Assembly (NCBI GenBank): GCA_965222205.1
Contig: OZ244932.1
Span: 2,232,001 to 2,296,000, forward strand
Direction: 5' to 3'
Source: RHLJ01 sp965222205
Lineage (GTDB): Bacteria > Bacteroidota > Rhodothermia > Balneolales > Balneolaceae
Length of the DNA stretch: 64,000 nucleotides
In this document: positions 41,569 through 49,861 of the stretch, in pieces
Layout of the letters: each line of letters starts with the position of its first letter
How positions within the stretch are numbered: position 1 is the stretch's first letter
Notes under the pieces: generated by a model
What the model was told of the DNA's origin: nothing
Seen by the model: only the letters and a program-made list of their open reading frames with translations
The model's database searches: none
Translations under genes and position numbers: made by a program

Positions 41569-43514
41569 TTTCTCTTATAAGGAAATACAAGGAAGCTTTT
41601 ATAAGTATTATTGCTTTGATTAGTGCTCTCTTTGTGGAACATTTCACCACATTCGAGGGAAGTAAATATTTATATCTACTACTTTATGGAGTGTCTTATT
41701 TGGCAGTCGGTGGCCCTGTCTGGGGCAAGGCATTTAATTCCATTAAAAACGGAACCTTCTTTAGTGAATTCTTTCTGATGGGAATTGCCACAGTTGGAGC
41801 CTTTGCAATTGGTGAATACGCTGAAGGTGTTGCTGTTATGCTGTTCTACACGATTGGTGAATATGCACAACATGGTGCTGTTCATAAAGCAAGAAGCTCG
41901 ATAAAGGGATTAATTGATCAACAGCCAGAGATAGCCACCGTTGAGAGAGAGGGAGAAACTGTTCAGATACATCCTTCTGAGGTAGAAATCGGTGAAATTA
42001 TCTTAGTTCGTCCGGGAGAAAAAGTTCCGCTTGATGGAGAACTACTAACTGAGAGTAGCTCATTTAATACGGCTGCTCTAACAGGAGAGTCAAAACCAAT
42101 TAATAAAGGAGCCGGAGAAGAGATATGGGCAGGCTCAATCAATCAAGACAAGCTTGTGCGAATAAAAGTTACGAGTGCATTTAAAGATACTAAGTTATCG
42201 GGCATTCTTACAATGGTTCAAGAAGCGTCCAAGCGCAAAGCCCCGACACAGCGGTTTATGACTAAATTTGCCAAGATATACACACCAATAGTTGTGTGGC
42301 TTGCCGTTGCTCTTACATTCATACCTTACTTTGTAGTCAATGACTATGTCTTCCAAGAATGGTTCTACAGAGCACTTATATTTTTAGTTGTGTCTTGCCC
42401 TTGTGGATTGGTTATTTCAATTCCATTGGGATATTTTGGTGGAATTGGGGCTGCATCAAGTAATGGAATTTTGTTAAAGGGATCGGATTTTCTGGATCAG
42501 CTAAGGAAGATGAATATACTTTTCATGGATAAAACTGGCACCTTAACTGAAGGTTCATTTGAAGTTCAAAATGTACAGTCTCATAGCAGTTTGTCTGAAG
42601 CAGAACTCATTGCTTATGCAGCATCATTAGAAAAGCAATCTACTCATCCAATTGGTAAAGCTATCATTGCATTTAATGGTGATGAATCCTTGTACGATGT
42701 GACTGAGCAACAAGAGATTTCAGGAAAAGGACTAAAAGGAAAAATTGATGGCAAAGAAATACTTATCGGGAATCTGGATTTATTGAAAGCCAATCAAATA
42801 TCCATCCAAGAGGGTGAAAAATATTCCGATCCTTATACATACGTACATATAGCAATTGATGGAAAACATGTTGGAACCATTAATATCGCTGACCAGATTA
42901 AAGAAGATAGCAATCAGACTATTGCACTGCTTAAAGAAAAAGGTCTCGAGCGACTGGTTATGTTATCGGGCGATAATAGTAGAGTCGTTTCATTTGTAGC
43001 AGAGAAACTTGGAATCAACGAAGCACACGGCGGATTGCTTCCTGATGAAAAATACCGATATGTTGAGAAAGCTCTTGGAGAGAGAAATATTGTCGGCTTT
43101 ATTGGTGATGGGGTTAATGACGCACCGGTTATTACATTAGCTGACGTTGGTATTGCTATGGGAGGAATTGGTTCTGATGCAACAATAGAAACCGCTGATG
43201 TTGTGATACAAACCGATCAGCCTTCTAAAATTCCACTTGCCATAGACATATCAAAGTTTACCCACCGTATAGTATGGCAAAATATAAGCTTTGCCTTGGG
43301 GATTAAGGTATTAGTTATGATCCTTGCAGCTTTTGGAATAGCAACCATGTGGGAAGCTATATTTGCTGATGTGGGTGTAGCGTTAATCGCTATTGGAAAT
43401 GCTATCCGTATTCAGAGTAGATATTCTGATAAACAATCTTTCTCTTCTTTTTTTAACCCCTCTGATAAACAAAATAAAACTGAACCCCCTTCTCACCATT
43501 GTGAGACCTGTTAA
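41565..43514 (+). CDS. zntA: CadA/ZntA-type heavy-metal P1B-ATPase
   Basis: 649 residues. Membrane metal site CPC at residues 278-280, phosphorylated Asp322 in MDKTGTLTEG, phosphatase loop TGESKP, HP motif (STHPIG) and the hinge IGDGVNDAPVITLADVGIAM. No N-terminal HMA domain is present; the protein opens directly with the first helices. The C-terminus ends in HHCETC, a possible metal ligand cluster. CPC with this hinge suits Zn/Cd/Pb export rather than Cu, in agreement with the CDF and Czc neighbours. It is the last gene before the right att site; its stop is 11 bp from the arm-type repeats. Confidence 0.93.
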   Translation: MISLIRKYKEAFISIIALISALFVEHFTTFEGSKYLYLLLYGVSYLAVGGPVWGKAFNSIKNGTFFSEFFLMGIATVGAFAIGEYAEGVAVMLFYTIGEYAQHGAVHKARSSIKGLIDQQPEIATVEREGETVQIHPSEVEIGEIILVRPGEKVPLDGELLTESSSFNTAALTGESKPINKGAGEEIWAGSINQDKLVRIKVTSAFKDTKLSGILTMVQEASKRKAPTQRFMTKFAKIYTPIVVWLAVALTFIPYFVVNDYVFQEWFYRALIFLVVSCPCGLVISIPLGYFGGIGAASSNGILLKGSDFLDQLRKMNILFMDKTGTLTEGSFEVQNVQSHSSLSEAELIAYAASLEKQSTHPIGKAIIAFNGDESLYDVTEQQEISGKGLKGKIDGKEILIGNLDLLKANQISIQEGEKYSDPYTYVHIAIDGKHVGTINIADQIKEDSNQTIALLKEKGLERLVMLSGDNSRVVSFVAEKLGINEAHGGLLPDEKYRYVEKALGERNIVGFIGDGVNDAPVITLADVGIAMGGIGSDATIETADVVIQTDQPSKIPLAIDISKFTHRIVWQNISFALGIKVLVMILAAFGIATMWEAIFADVGVALIAIGNAIRIQSRYSDKQSFSSFFNPSDKQNKTEPPSHHCETC

Positions 43515-43524
43515 AAAGACGTTT

Positions 43525-43545
43525 TGTTGTACCTATGTTGTACCC
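43525..43545. repeat. Probable integrase arm-type sites, right end
   Basis: Two GTTGTACC words at 43526 and 43537 (11-bp step). The 21 bp are identical to 11781-11801 at the opposite end of the island. It lies 36 bp from the right att core. Confidence 0.65.
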
Positions 43546-43550
43546 CAAAT

Positions 43551-43578
43551 AAAAAAGCCCTCGAAAAGAGGGCTTTTA
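43551..43578 (-). terminator. Replacement terminator for tRNA-fMet, supplied by the island
   Basis: AAAAGCCCTC (43553-43562) and GAGGGCTTTT (43568-43577) pair around a GAAAA loop. On the minus strand it is followed by a T-run and lies 4 bp beyond the tRNA 3' end. Its sequence differs from the original terminator left at 11600-11628. It also stops plus-strand transcription from the ATPase gene. Confidence 0.85.
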
Positions 43579-43581
43579 ATA

Positions 43582-43655
<74 letters not shown>

Positions 43656-43669
43656 ATTTTAGGACAAGA

Positions 43670-43699
43670 AAGATACAATTTTTATCACCCCAACATCAA
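43670..43699 (-). promoter_or_regulatory. Candidate promoter of tRNA-fMet
   Basis: On the minus strand, TTGATG (complement of 43694-43699) and TATCTT (complement of 43670-43675) are 18 bp apart, the second lying 14 bp before the tRNA 5' end. Confidence 0.4.
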
Positions 43700-43782
43700 C
43701 CTAAACTTTTCGTTTTTTTCACAATTACTTGTTCTCTGCATTCCATATTTTTGGAGGAATTTTAATAAGGAGTAAACTAAGA

Positions 43783-45042
43783 ATGATATCATCAAAAGAA
43801 GCAATTGCCCTCGAAAATGAATACGGTGCACATAATTATCATCCATTACCCGTAGTTCTTGCGAAAGGCGAAGGTGTGTACGTTTGGGATCCTGAGGGGA
43901 AGAAGTATTACGATTTCCTATCTGCATATTCCGCTGTAAATCAAGGGCATTGCCATCCTGTAATAACAAAAGCTCTTACTGATCAAGCTTCTACTCTCAC
44001 TCTGACTTCAAGAGCATTTTATAATAGTGTACTTGGTGAATATGAAAAGTACATCACTGAGTACTTTGGATTTGATAAAGTTCTCCCGATGAATTCAGGA
44101 GTTGAAGCTGTTGAAACTGCAATTAAAGTATGCCGGAAATGGGCTTATGAGGTAAAAGGTATTCCTGAAAATACTGCTCAAATAGTTGTGTGTGAGGGCA
44201 ATTTTCACGGGCGTACAACCACTGTTATTTCATTCTCTAATGATCCTGATGCCCGAAATCAATATGGTCCCTATACCCCTGGCTTTATAACTATTCCTTA
44301 TAATGATTTAGAAGCATTAGAAAAAGCACTAGCACAACCAAATGTAGCTGGCTTTCTTGTTGAGCCTATTCAGGGAGAGGCAGGTGTAGTAACTCCTGAC
44401 AACCAGTATCTTAGCGAAGCTAAGACCTTATGCAAAAAAATTAATGCTTTATTTATTGCAGATGAAGTACAAACAGGTATCGCAAGAACAGGTTCACTTC
44501 TTGCCGTTTGTGGAAATTGTGATTGTAAAGGACATTGCGAACAGCAGTCTACTTATGTTAAACCCGATATCCTGATTTTGGGCAAGGCTCTTTCCGGAGG
44601 TTCTTATCCTGTCTCGGCTGTGCTTGCCGATAAGGATATTATGGGTATTATCAAACCTGGTCAGCATGGTTCTACTTATGGAGGAAATCCATTGGCAAGC
44701 AAAGTAGCTATGGCTGCGCTTGAAGTAGTCAAGGATGAACATCTGGCACAAAATGCACGAAAACTAGGTCAAGTCTTTCGTTCGGAAATGGAGAAGCTGG
44801 TTGAGGAATCTGAGTTATTTGTCAAAGTCAGAGGTAAGGGCTTACTAAATGCGGTTCTAATCAATGATACACCTGATAGCGATACCGCCTGGCGTTTTTG
44901 TGTCGCTTTGAAAGATAATGGTCTTCTTGCGAAGCCTACCCATGGTAACATTATACGTTTCGCACCCCCTTTAGTGATGACTGAGGAACAACTGATGGAA
45001 TGTGCTGCTATTATCCGAAAAACAATCGCATCATTTGAGTGA
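43783..45042 (+). CDS. rocD: Ornithine aminotransferase
   Basis: About 419 residues from the ATG at 43783, which has AAGGAG 10 bp upstream; the frame is open further up but not protein-like. A PLP fold-type I enzyme that transfers the delta-amino group of ornithine to 2-oxoglutarate. Motifs: NEYGAHNYHPLPVVLAKGEG, FLSAYSAVNQGHCHP, MNSGVEAVETAIK, FHGRTTTVISFSND, EPIQGEAGV, IADEVQTGIARTG and the PLP Lys in ILILGKALSGG. A small Cys-rich insert (CGNCDCKGHC) precedes the PLP Lys region and could bind a metal. It lies immediately outside the island. Confidence 0.93.
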   Translation: MISSKEAIALENEYGAHNYHPLPVVLAKGEGVYVWDPEGKKYYDFLSAYSAVNQGHCHPVITKALTDQASTLTLTSRAFYNSVLGEYEKYITEYFGFDKVLPMNSGVEAVETAIKVCRKWAYEVKGIPENTAQIVVCEGNFHGRTTTVISFSNDPDARNQYGPYTPGFITIPYNDLEALEKALAQPNVAGFLVEPIQGEAGVVTPDNQYLSEAKTLCKKINALFIADEVQTGIARTGSLLAVCGNCDCKGHCEQQSTYVKPDILILGKALSGGSYPVSAVLADKDIMGIIKPGQHGSTYGGNPLASKVAMAALEVVKDEHLAQNARKLGQVFRSEMEKLVEESELFVKVRGKGLLNAVLINDTPDSDTAWRFCVALKDNGLLAKPTHGNIIRFAPPLVMTEEQLMECAAIIRKTIASFE

Positions 45043-45301
45043 CAATTGGTTTATCAGGTTTGTTAAAGGTCATCATCCAATAAAGTAAAATCACTCTAAA
45101 GGATTTGACATATTCCTAATCAGAAGCAAAAGCTTTTCATTACTTAGAAAAGCCCTTCTATTCCAAAAGAATTATAAACTCGCTCTGAAAGGTATATCCA
45201 AATTACCCGGAAATAGCCCTATACAGTTTAAACGCTATTGAGCTGATTTACCTTATTTGCTAGCTTTAATGAAATAAATTTCTGAACTGATTTTACACTG
45301 A

Positions 45302-46648
45302 ATGCAACACACTAAGTCAATTTCTCCGGAGAACGTCCGGTCCGTTTTAAGCAAACATCTACTCACTGATGGATATGATATCGTTTTAGATCTTGAAAAA
45401 AGCCAGGGAGCTTACTTATACGATTCTAAACATGATAAAAAATATCTAGACTTTTTTACTTTTTTCGCTTCCAATCCATTGGGAATGAACCATCCTAAGA
45501 TTGCTCAGGATGAAGAGTTTGTTGCTAAACTTGGTCGTGTTGCTATAAATAAACCTTCTAACTCTGATATTTATACCGAGGAATTGGCCGAGTTTGTTGA
45601 CTCATTCAGTAGAGTTGCAGTTCCCGATCATCTCCCGCATTCATTCTTTATCTCCGGAGGAGCTCTTGCCGTTGAAAATGCAATGAAAGTCGCCTTCGAC
45701 TGGAAAGTTCAGAAAAACTTCCAGAAAGGCTACAGAGAAGAGAAAGGGCATAAAATACTTCACTTTGAAAAAGCTTTTCATGGACGTTCAGGATACACGC
45801 TTACGGTAACTAATACTGTACATGATAAAGTAAAATACTTCCCCAAATTTGACTGGCCTCGTGTTATTAGTCCCGCTATGGAATTCCCTTCAACTCCGGA
45901 TCGAATAGCTGAAGTGAAGAAACAAGAGCATCTCGCTATTGCCCAGGCAGAACGATATTTTGAAATCCATAAGGATGAAATAGCAGGAATACTCATCGAA
46001 CCTATTCAAGGTGAAGGTGGTGATCGCCATTTCCGCCCTCAATTCCATGAAGCGCTTCGTCAGCTAGCCGATAAATATGAAGCATTGCTCATTTATGATG
46101 AAGTTCAAACCGGGGTGGGAATGACCGGGAAATTCTGGGCACATGAGCATTATGTACAACCAGATGTTCTTGCCTTTGGTAAAAAAGCCCAAGTTTGCGG
46201 TATTTTAGCCGGACCAAGAGTTGACGAAGTTGAAACCAATTGCTTTCAAGTTTCTTCCAGAATCAACTCTACATGGGGAGGAAATCTAGTAGATATGGTT
46301 CGCTTTGGTAGAATTCTGAACATCATTGAAGAAGACAACCTGGTAGAGAATGCTGCCACTGTTGGAAACTATCTCCAAACCCGTTTGGAGGCATTTGCCG
46401 ATAAATATGAACACATGTCGAACCCACGTGGAAAAGGTTTATTCTGTGCGATTGATCTTCCTGATACTCATTCCAGAAATGCAGTAATTAAAGAGTGTGT
46501 AGAGAATGGATTAATGATCCTCGCGTGCGGAGATAATACGGTACGTTTCCGTCCACCACTTACCATTACCACCGATCAGATTGATGAAGGATTGGATATC
46601 CTTGAAAAAGCGTATAAAACAGGAATGGATAAGTGCCCGGTGATTTAG
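45302..46648 (+). CDS. lat: L-lysine 6-transaminase
   Basis: 448 residues, class III PLP aminotransferase of the lysine epsilon-aminotransferase subgroup. Distinctive segments: YLDFFTFFASNPLGMNHPKI, HSFFISGGALAVENAMKVAF, FHGRSGYTLTVTNT, EPIQGEGGDRHFRPQFHEAL, IYDEVQTGVGMTGKFWAHEH, and FGKKAQVCGI with the PLP Lys. It converts lysine and 2-oxoglutarate to aminoadipate semialdehyde and glutamate. It follows the ornithine aminotransferase by 259 bp; both feed basic amino acids into glutamate metabolism or, possibly, osmolyte synthesis (inference). Confidence 0.92.
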   Translation: MQHTKSISPENVRSVLSKHLLTDGYDIVLDLEKSQGAYLYDSKHDKKYLDFFTFFASNPLGMNHPKIAQDEEFVAKLGRVAINKPSNSDIYTEELAEFVDSFSRVAVPDHLPHSFFISGGALAVENAMKVAFDWKVQKNFQKGYREEKGHKILHFEKAFHGRSGYTLTVTNTVHDKVKYFPKFDWPRVISPAMEFPSTPDRIAEVKKQEHLAIAQAERYFEIHKDEIAGILIEPIQGEGGDRHFRPQFHEALRQLADKYEALLIYDEVQTGVGMTGKFWAHEHYVQPDVLAFGKKAQVCGILAGPRVDEVETNCFQVSSRINSTWGGNLVDMVRFGRILNIIEEDNLVENAATVGNYLQTRLEAFADKYEHMSNPRGKGLFCAIDLPDTHSRNAVIKECVENGLMILACGDNTVRFRPPLTITTDQIDEGLDILEKAYKTGMDKCPVI

Positions 46649-46784
46649 CACTATTCCTCGTCCTGAAATGAGTTCAGAATTGTAGATGTCAGGTAATTTC
46701 TATGATCGAATTATCTAACTTCTACAAGGATGACCTACCCTTCTCGCAAAAAAAATAAATTAAAAATTCTCGTTTTTGAAACTT

Positions 46785-46838
46785 TACCTAATTGACTTAG
46801 GTAAGAGCATTTTGCATATTACCTAGAAGAATTAGGTA
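46785..46838. promoter_or_regulatory. Twin operator ahead of the PadR gene
   Basis: TACCTA-N7-TAGGTA occurs twice, at 46785-46803 and 46820-46838, with identical 6-bp arms and 35 bp from centre to centre. The second ends 15 bp before the PadR start. This fits autoregulatory PadR binding (inference). Confidence 0.7.
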
Positions 46839-46853
46839 TAAATATTTTCAACT

Positions 46854-47198
46854 ATGATTTCACGAGAACTAAAAGCTGCATCATCAAAACCAGTAATTCT
46901 ATCCATTCTTTCAAAAGGTGATAGTTACGGATATCAAATCCTACAGGATATTCTGGAGCTTTCAGGAGGTAAATGGGAGTGGTCGGAGGCTATGCTATAC
47001 CCCGTGCTACACCGCCTGAATTCGGAGGGACTTATTCAGTCCAGGTGGGAAGTACAGGAAAACGGACGAAAACGAAAGTATTACGGACTTACTAAAACGG
47101 GACGGGAAGCACTCGTTTCTGAACAGGCTCAATGGATGAATGTGCATAACGTATTGGTTCAACTGTGGAATCCGAACTCTAAACTTTCAATGGAATAA
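46854..47198 (+). CDS. PadR-family transcriptional repressor
   Basis: 114 residues with the PadR winged helix: KPVILSILSKGDSYGYQILQ, EWSEAMLYPVLHRLNSEGLI, and the wing RWEVQENGRKRKYYGLTKTG. It is the short type, consisting of the DNA-binding domain and one dimerisation helix. The next gene starts 2 bp after its stop and the third overlaps that by 1 bp, so it heads a three-gene operon with two permeases. PadR repressors of this arrangement usually control the linked transporters in response to a small molecule, unknown here. Two matching dyads lie just upstream. Confidence 0.93.
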   Translation: MISRELKAASSKPVILSILSKGDSYGYQILQDILELSGGKWEWSEAMLYPVLHRLNSEGLIQSRWEVQENGRKRKYYGLTKTGREALVSEQAQWMNVHNVLVQLWNPNSKLSME

Positions 47199-47200
47199 TC

Positions 47201-49861
47201 ATGGCATTCGATTTAGATAAGGAAGTAAAAAAATGGTCAAAAGAACTTGCTAAACATCCGGGCATAGAACCGGGCTACGTAGAAGAAATGACCTCTCACC
47301 TTCTCGATAAAATCGACGGGTTGAAAGATTCGGGCTATTCAGAAGAAAAAGCATTCCAGAAAGCCAGCGAATTACTGCTCGATGATATTGAAGAAGTTGC
47401 TAAAGAGTTTGGGTCAGCTCGTTCCAAAAGACTCAGGAATAAACCCAACTGGAATGAAAACTCTGCTCTATTTCAACTCTTACCTAATTATCTAAAGATT
47501 GCCCTTAGAAATCTGAAGAGAAACCCAGTTTACTCCTTTATCAATATTTTTGGACTTTCCATTGCCATTTCCTGCTGTATACTTGTATTGCTGTTTGTAA
47601 TTCAGGAGTTCTCTTACGACAAATACCATGAAAATACAGATGATGTATATCGTATAGTTAAAACCCGTCAGAATAGTGACGAAGAATATTATTCAGCCCG
47701 TACCCAGGTCCCTTTAGGTCCGGGAATTGAAGCAACATTTCCCGAAATAGAACAATCTGTTCGCTTCTGGAGGTCTTTTCAGCCTGTTCTTGGTTATGAA
47801 AACAACTTCTTTAATGAAGAGAAACTATACTTTACAGATCCTGAGGTTTTTGAGTTATTCACCTTTGAATTCCTGAGCGGTAATCCGTCTACAGCATTAG
47901 CGCAACCGGGAACAATTGTGATTACTGAAAGCATGGCTGATAAATACTTTGGTGATGCAAACCCTCTTGGGGAAACACTAAAATATTCAGGATATCCCGA
48001 GGGCGAACTTGAACTTACCGTTACAGGTGTAATTGAAGACTTACCGGTTAATACACATTTGGATTTCGACTTCCTGGTTTCGATGCATGATATTATAACG
48101 GAAACAGAAAACTGGGGATCGCACAAACCAATCTGGCTATATGTTAATCTGACTCATGATGCACCAATAACTCAACTTGAAGAAAAATTGAGTGCTTTTG
48201 ATAATGAGAGAGCGGGCTATGGGCTGGATTCTCCATTTAAAACAAAGGTTCATTTAGAGCCAATTCAGTCTGTACATCTATATTCCGTGTTTGAAGGTGG
48301 CTTTAAGCCTGGTGGTACCATAAGCTATGTATATATCTTTTCTTCTCTGGCTTTATTTATTCTTCTCATTGGATGTGTGAATTTTGTGAACCTTGCAACT
48401 GCCCGGGGAATGGCCCGAGCCCGTGAAGTTGGGGTCCGAAAAGTGATTGGAGCTCAGCAAAGCCAGTTGGTAAATCAGTTTCTTGGGGAATCCATCCTCT
48501 TAAGTATTATTGCAGGCATTATTGGTATTCTTTTCGCAAAAGTACTACTTCCTTTCTTCAATGAGTTGGGTGGACTGCACATAAATTTCGGAGACTTGAT
48601 GCGACCGACCGCTATAATGGGATTCTTTGGCCTTTTAGCAATAATAGGAGTAGCAGCCGGGGCCTACCCTTCGTTATTCATGGCTCGTTTTAAACCAGTT
48701 TCTGTGCTAAAAACAAAAATCCAAAGTGGAAATAAAGGAGCCTTTCTGAGAAAAAGTCTGGTAGTTTTACAGTTTTCGATTTCTGTAGTATTGATTATCT
48801 CCACGCTTGTAATGCACAAACAACTGACATTCGTACAGCAGAAAAACCTTGGCTTTAATAAAGATCATCTCTTTGTTGTTCCTTATACTCCCAATGAAGA
48901 AGAGTTTATGAGCCGGATGGAATCCAGATCAGATGTCCTGGGGATTACTATCTCCAAAAGGGTTCCGGTTAACGATATTAATTACGACAGCAGAGGCTTC
49001 TGGATTCCTGGACAAGACGCTATAAAGCTATTTCAAAATTACCCAGCAGATGAACACTTCCTTCCAACTTATGAGATGAATTTAGTTGCAGGCCGGAACT
49101 TTAATCCTGATATAGCTCAGGACAGTGCCAACTTCATTATCAATGAAAAAGCCGTAAAGGAGTTAGGCTGGAATAATCCTAATGAGGCTGTTGGAGAAAT
49201 TCTTGCATGGGAACAGTCGAACCCAAATGGTACAATTATAGGAGTAGTTGAGGATTTTCATACGACCTCTCTTTATGAAGAGGTTGACCCTCTTGTACTC
49301 TCCTATCCGGCTGGAGATTTCTGGAAAACATTTATCACCCTTCGCATGTCTTCAGCAGATATTTCAACAACAATATCTGAGATTGAAGAAGTGTGGAAGA
49401 ATACTACGCCCGAAGGAGCTTTTTTTGGTTTTTTTATTGATGAAAGCCTTGTTCAAATGCACCAAACAGATACAAAACTTCAGTCTTTATTTAGCTTCCT
49501 ATCCTTGCTGGCAATATTAATTTCCAGCCTCGGTTTATTTGGTCTTACTTCATTCATGATTGTAAAAATGCAAAAAGCTATCGGTATTCATAAAATTCTT
49601 GGAGCTAGTCATTTTCAGGTAATTAACCTTATTTCGAAAAACTTTCTAGCCCTTGTAGGAATAGGATTTTTGATTGCTATCCCGGTTGCCTGGTTTGGAG
49701 CTACTAAATGGCTTGAGAAGTTTGCTTATAAAATCAATCCGGGAATTGTAGAAATCGGTTTAGCAGCTCTCGTTATTCTCGGCTCTATGGTTATTACTAT
49801 TGGGATACAAACCTACAAAGCATCAGTCGCTAATCCTGTTAAAAGCTTAAGAAGTGAGTAA
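47201..49861 (+). CDS. MacB/FtsX-like ABC transporter permease with prefix domain
   Basis: 886 residues. The first 95 form a cytoplasmic permease-prefix domain (LAKHPGIEPGYVEEMTSHLL, DDIEEVAKEFG). Then a first membrane helix (VYSFINIFGLSIAISCCILV), a large periplasmic MacB-like domain, three helices near residues 380-500 (with ARAREVGVRKVIGAQQSQLV, the FtsX coupling helix), a second periplasmic domain and three more helices near 760-880. This doubled FtsX layout is common in Bacteroidota. No ATPase gene is adjacent, so the partner is encoded elsewhere. The substrate is unknown. Confidence 0.88.
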   Translation: MAFDLDKEVKKWSKELAKHPGIEPGYVEEMTSHLLDKIDGLKDSGYSEEKAFQKASELLLDDIEEVAKEFGSARSKRLRNKPNWNENSALFQLLPNYLKIALRNLKRNPVYSFINIFGLSIAISCCILVLLFVIQEFSYDKYHENTDDVYRIVKTRQNSDEEYYSARTQVPLGPGIEATFPEIEQSVRFWRSFQPVLGYENNFFNEEKLYFTDPEVFELFTFEFLSGNPSTALAQPGTIVITESMADKYFGDANPLGETLKYSGYPEGELELTVTGVIEDLPVNTHLDFDFLVSMHDIITETENWGSHKPIWLYVNLTHDAPITQLEEKLSAFDNERAGYGLDSPFKTKVHLEPIQSVHLYSVFEGGFKPGGTISYVYIFSSLALFILLIGCVNFVNLATARGMARAREVGVRKVIGAQQSQLVNQFLGESILLSIIAGIIGILFAKVLLPFFNELGGLHINFGDLMRPTAIMGFFGLLAIIGVAAGAYPSLFMARFKPVSVLKTKIQSGNKGAFLRKSLVVLQFSISVVLIISTLVMHKQLTFVQQKNLGFNKDHLFVVPYTPNEEEFMSRMESRSDVLGITISKRVPVNDINYDSRGFWIPGQDAIKLFQNYPADEHFLPTYEMNLVAGRNFNPDIAQDSANFIINEKAVKELGWNNPNEAVGEILAWEQSNPNGTIIGVVEDFHTTSLYEEVDPLVLSYPAGDFWKTFITLRMSSADISTTISEIEEVWKNTTPEGAFFGFFIDESLVQMHQTDTKLQSLFSFLSLLAILISSLGLFGLTSFMIVKMQKAIGIHKILGASHFQVINLISKNFLALVGIGFLIAIPVAWFGATKWLEKFAYKINPGIVEIGLAALVILGSMVITIGIQTYKASVANPVKSLRSE

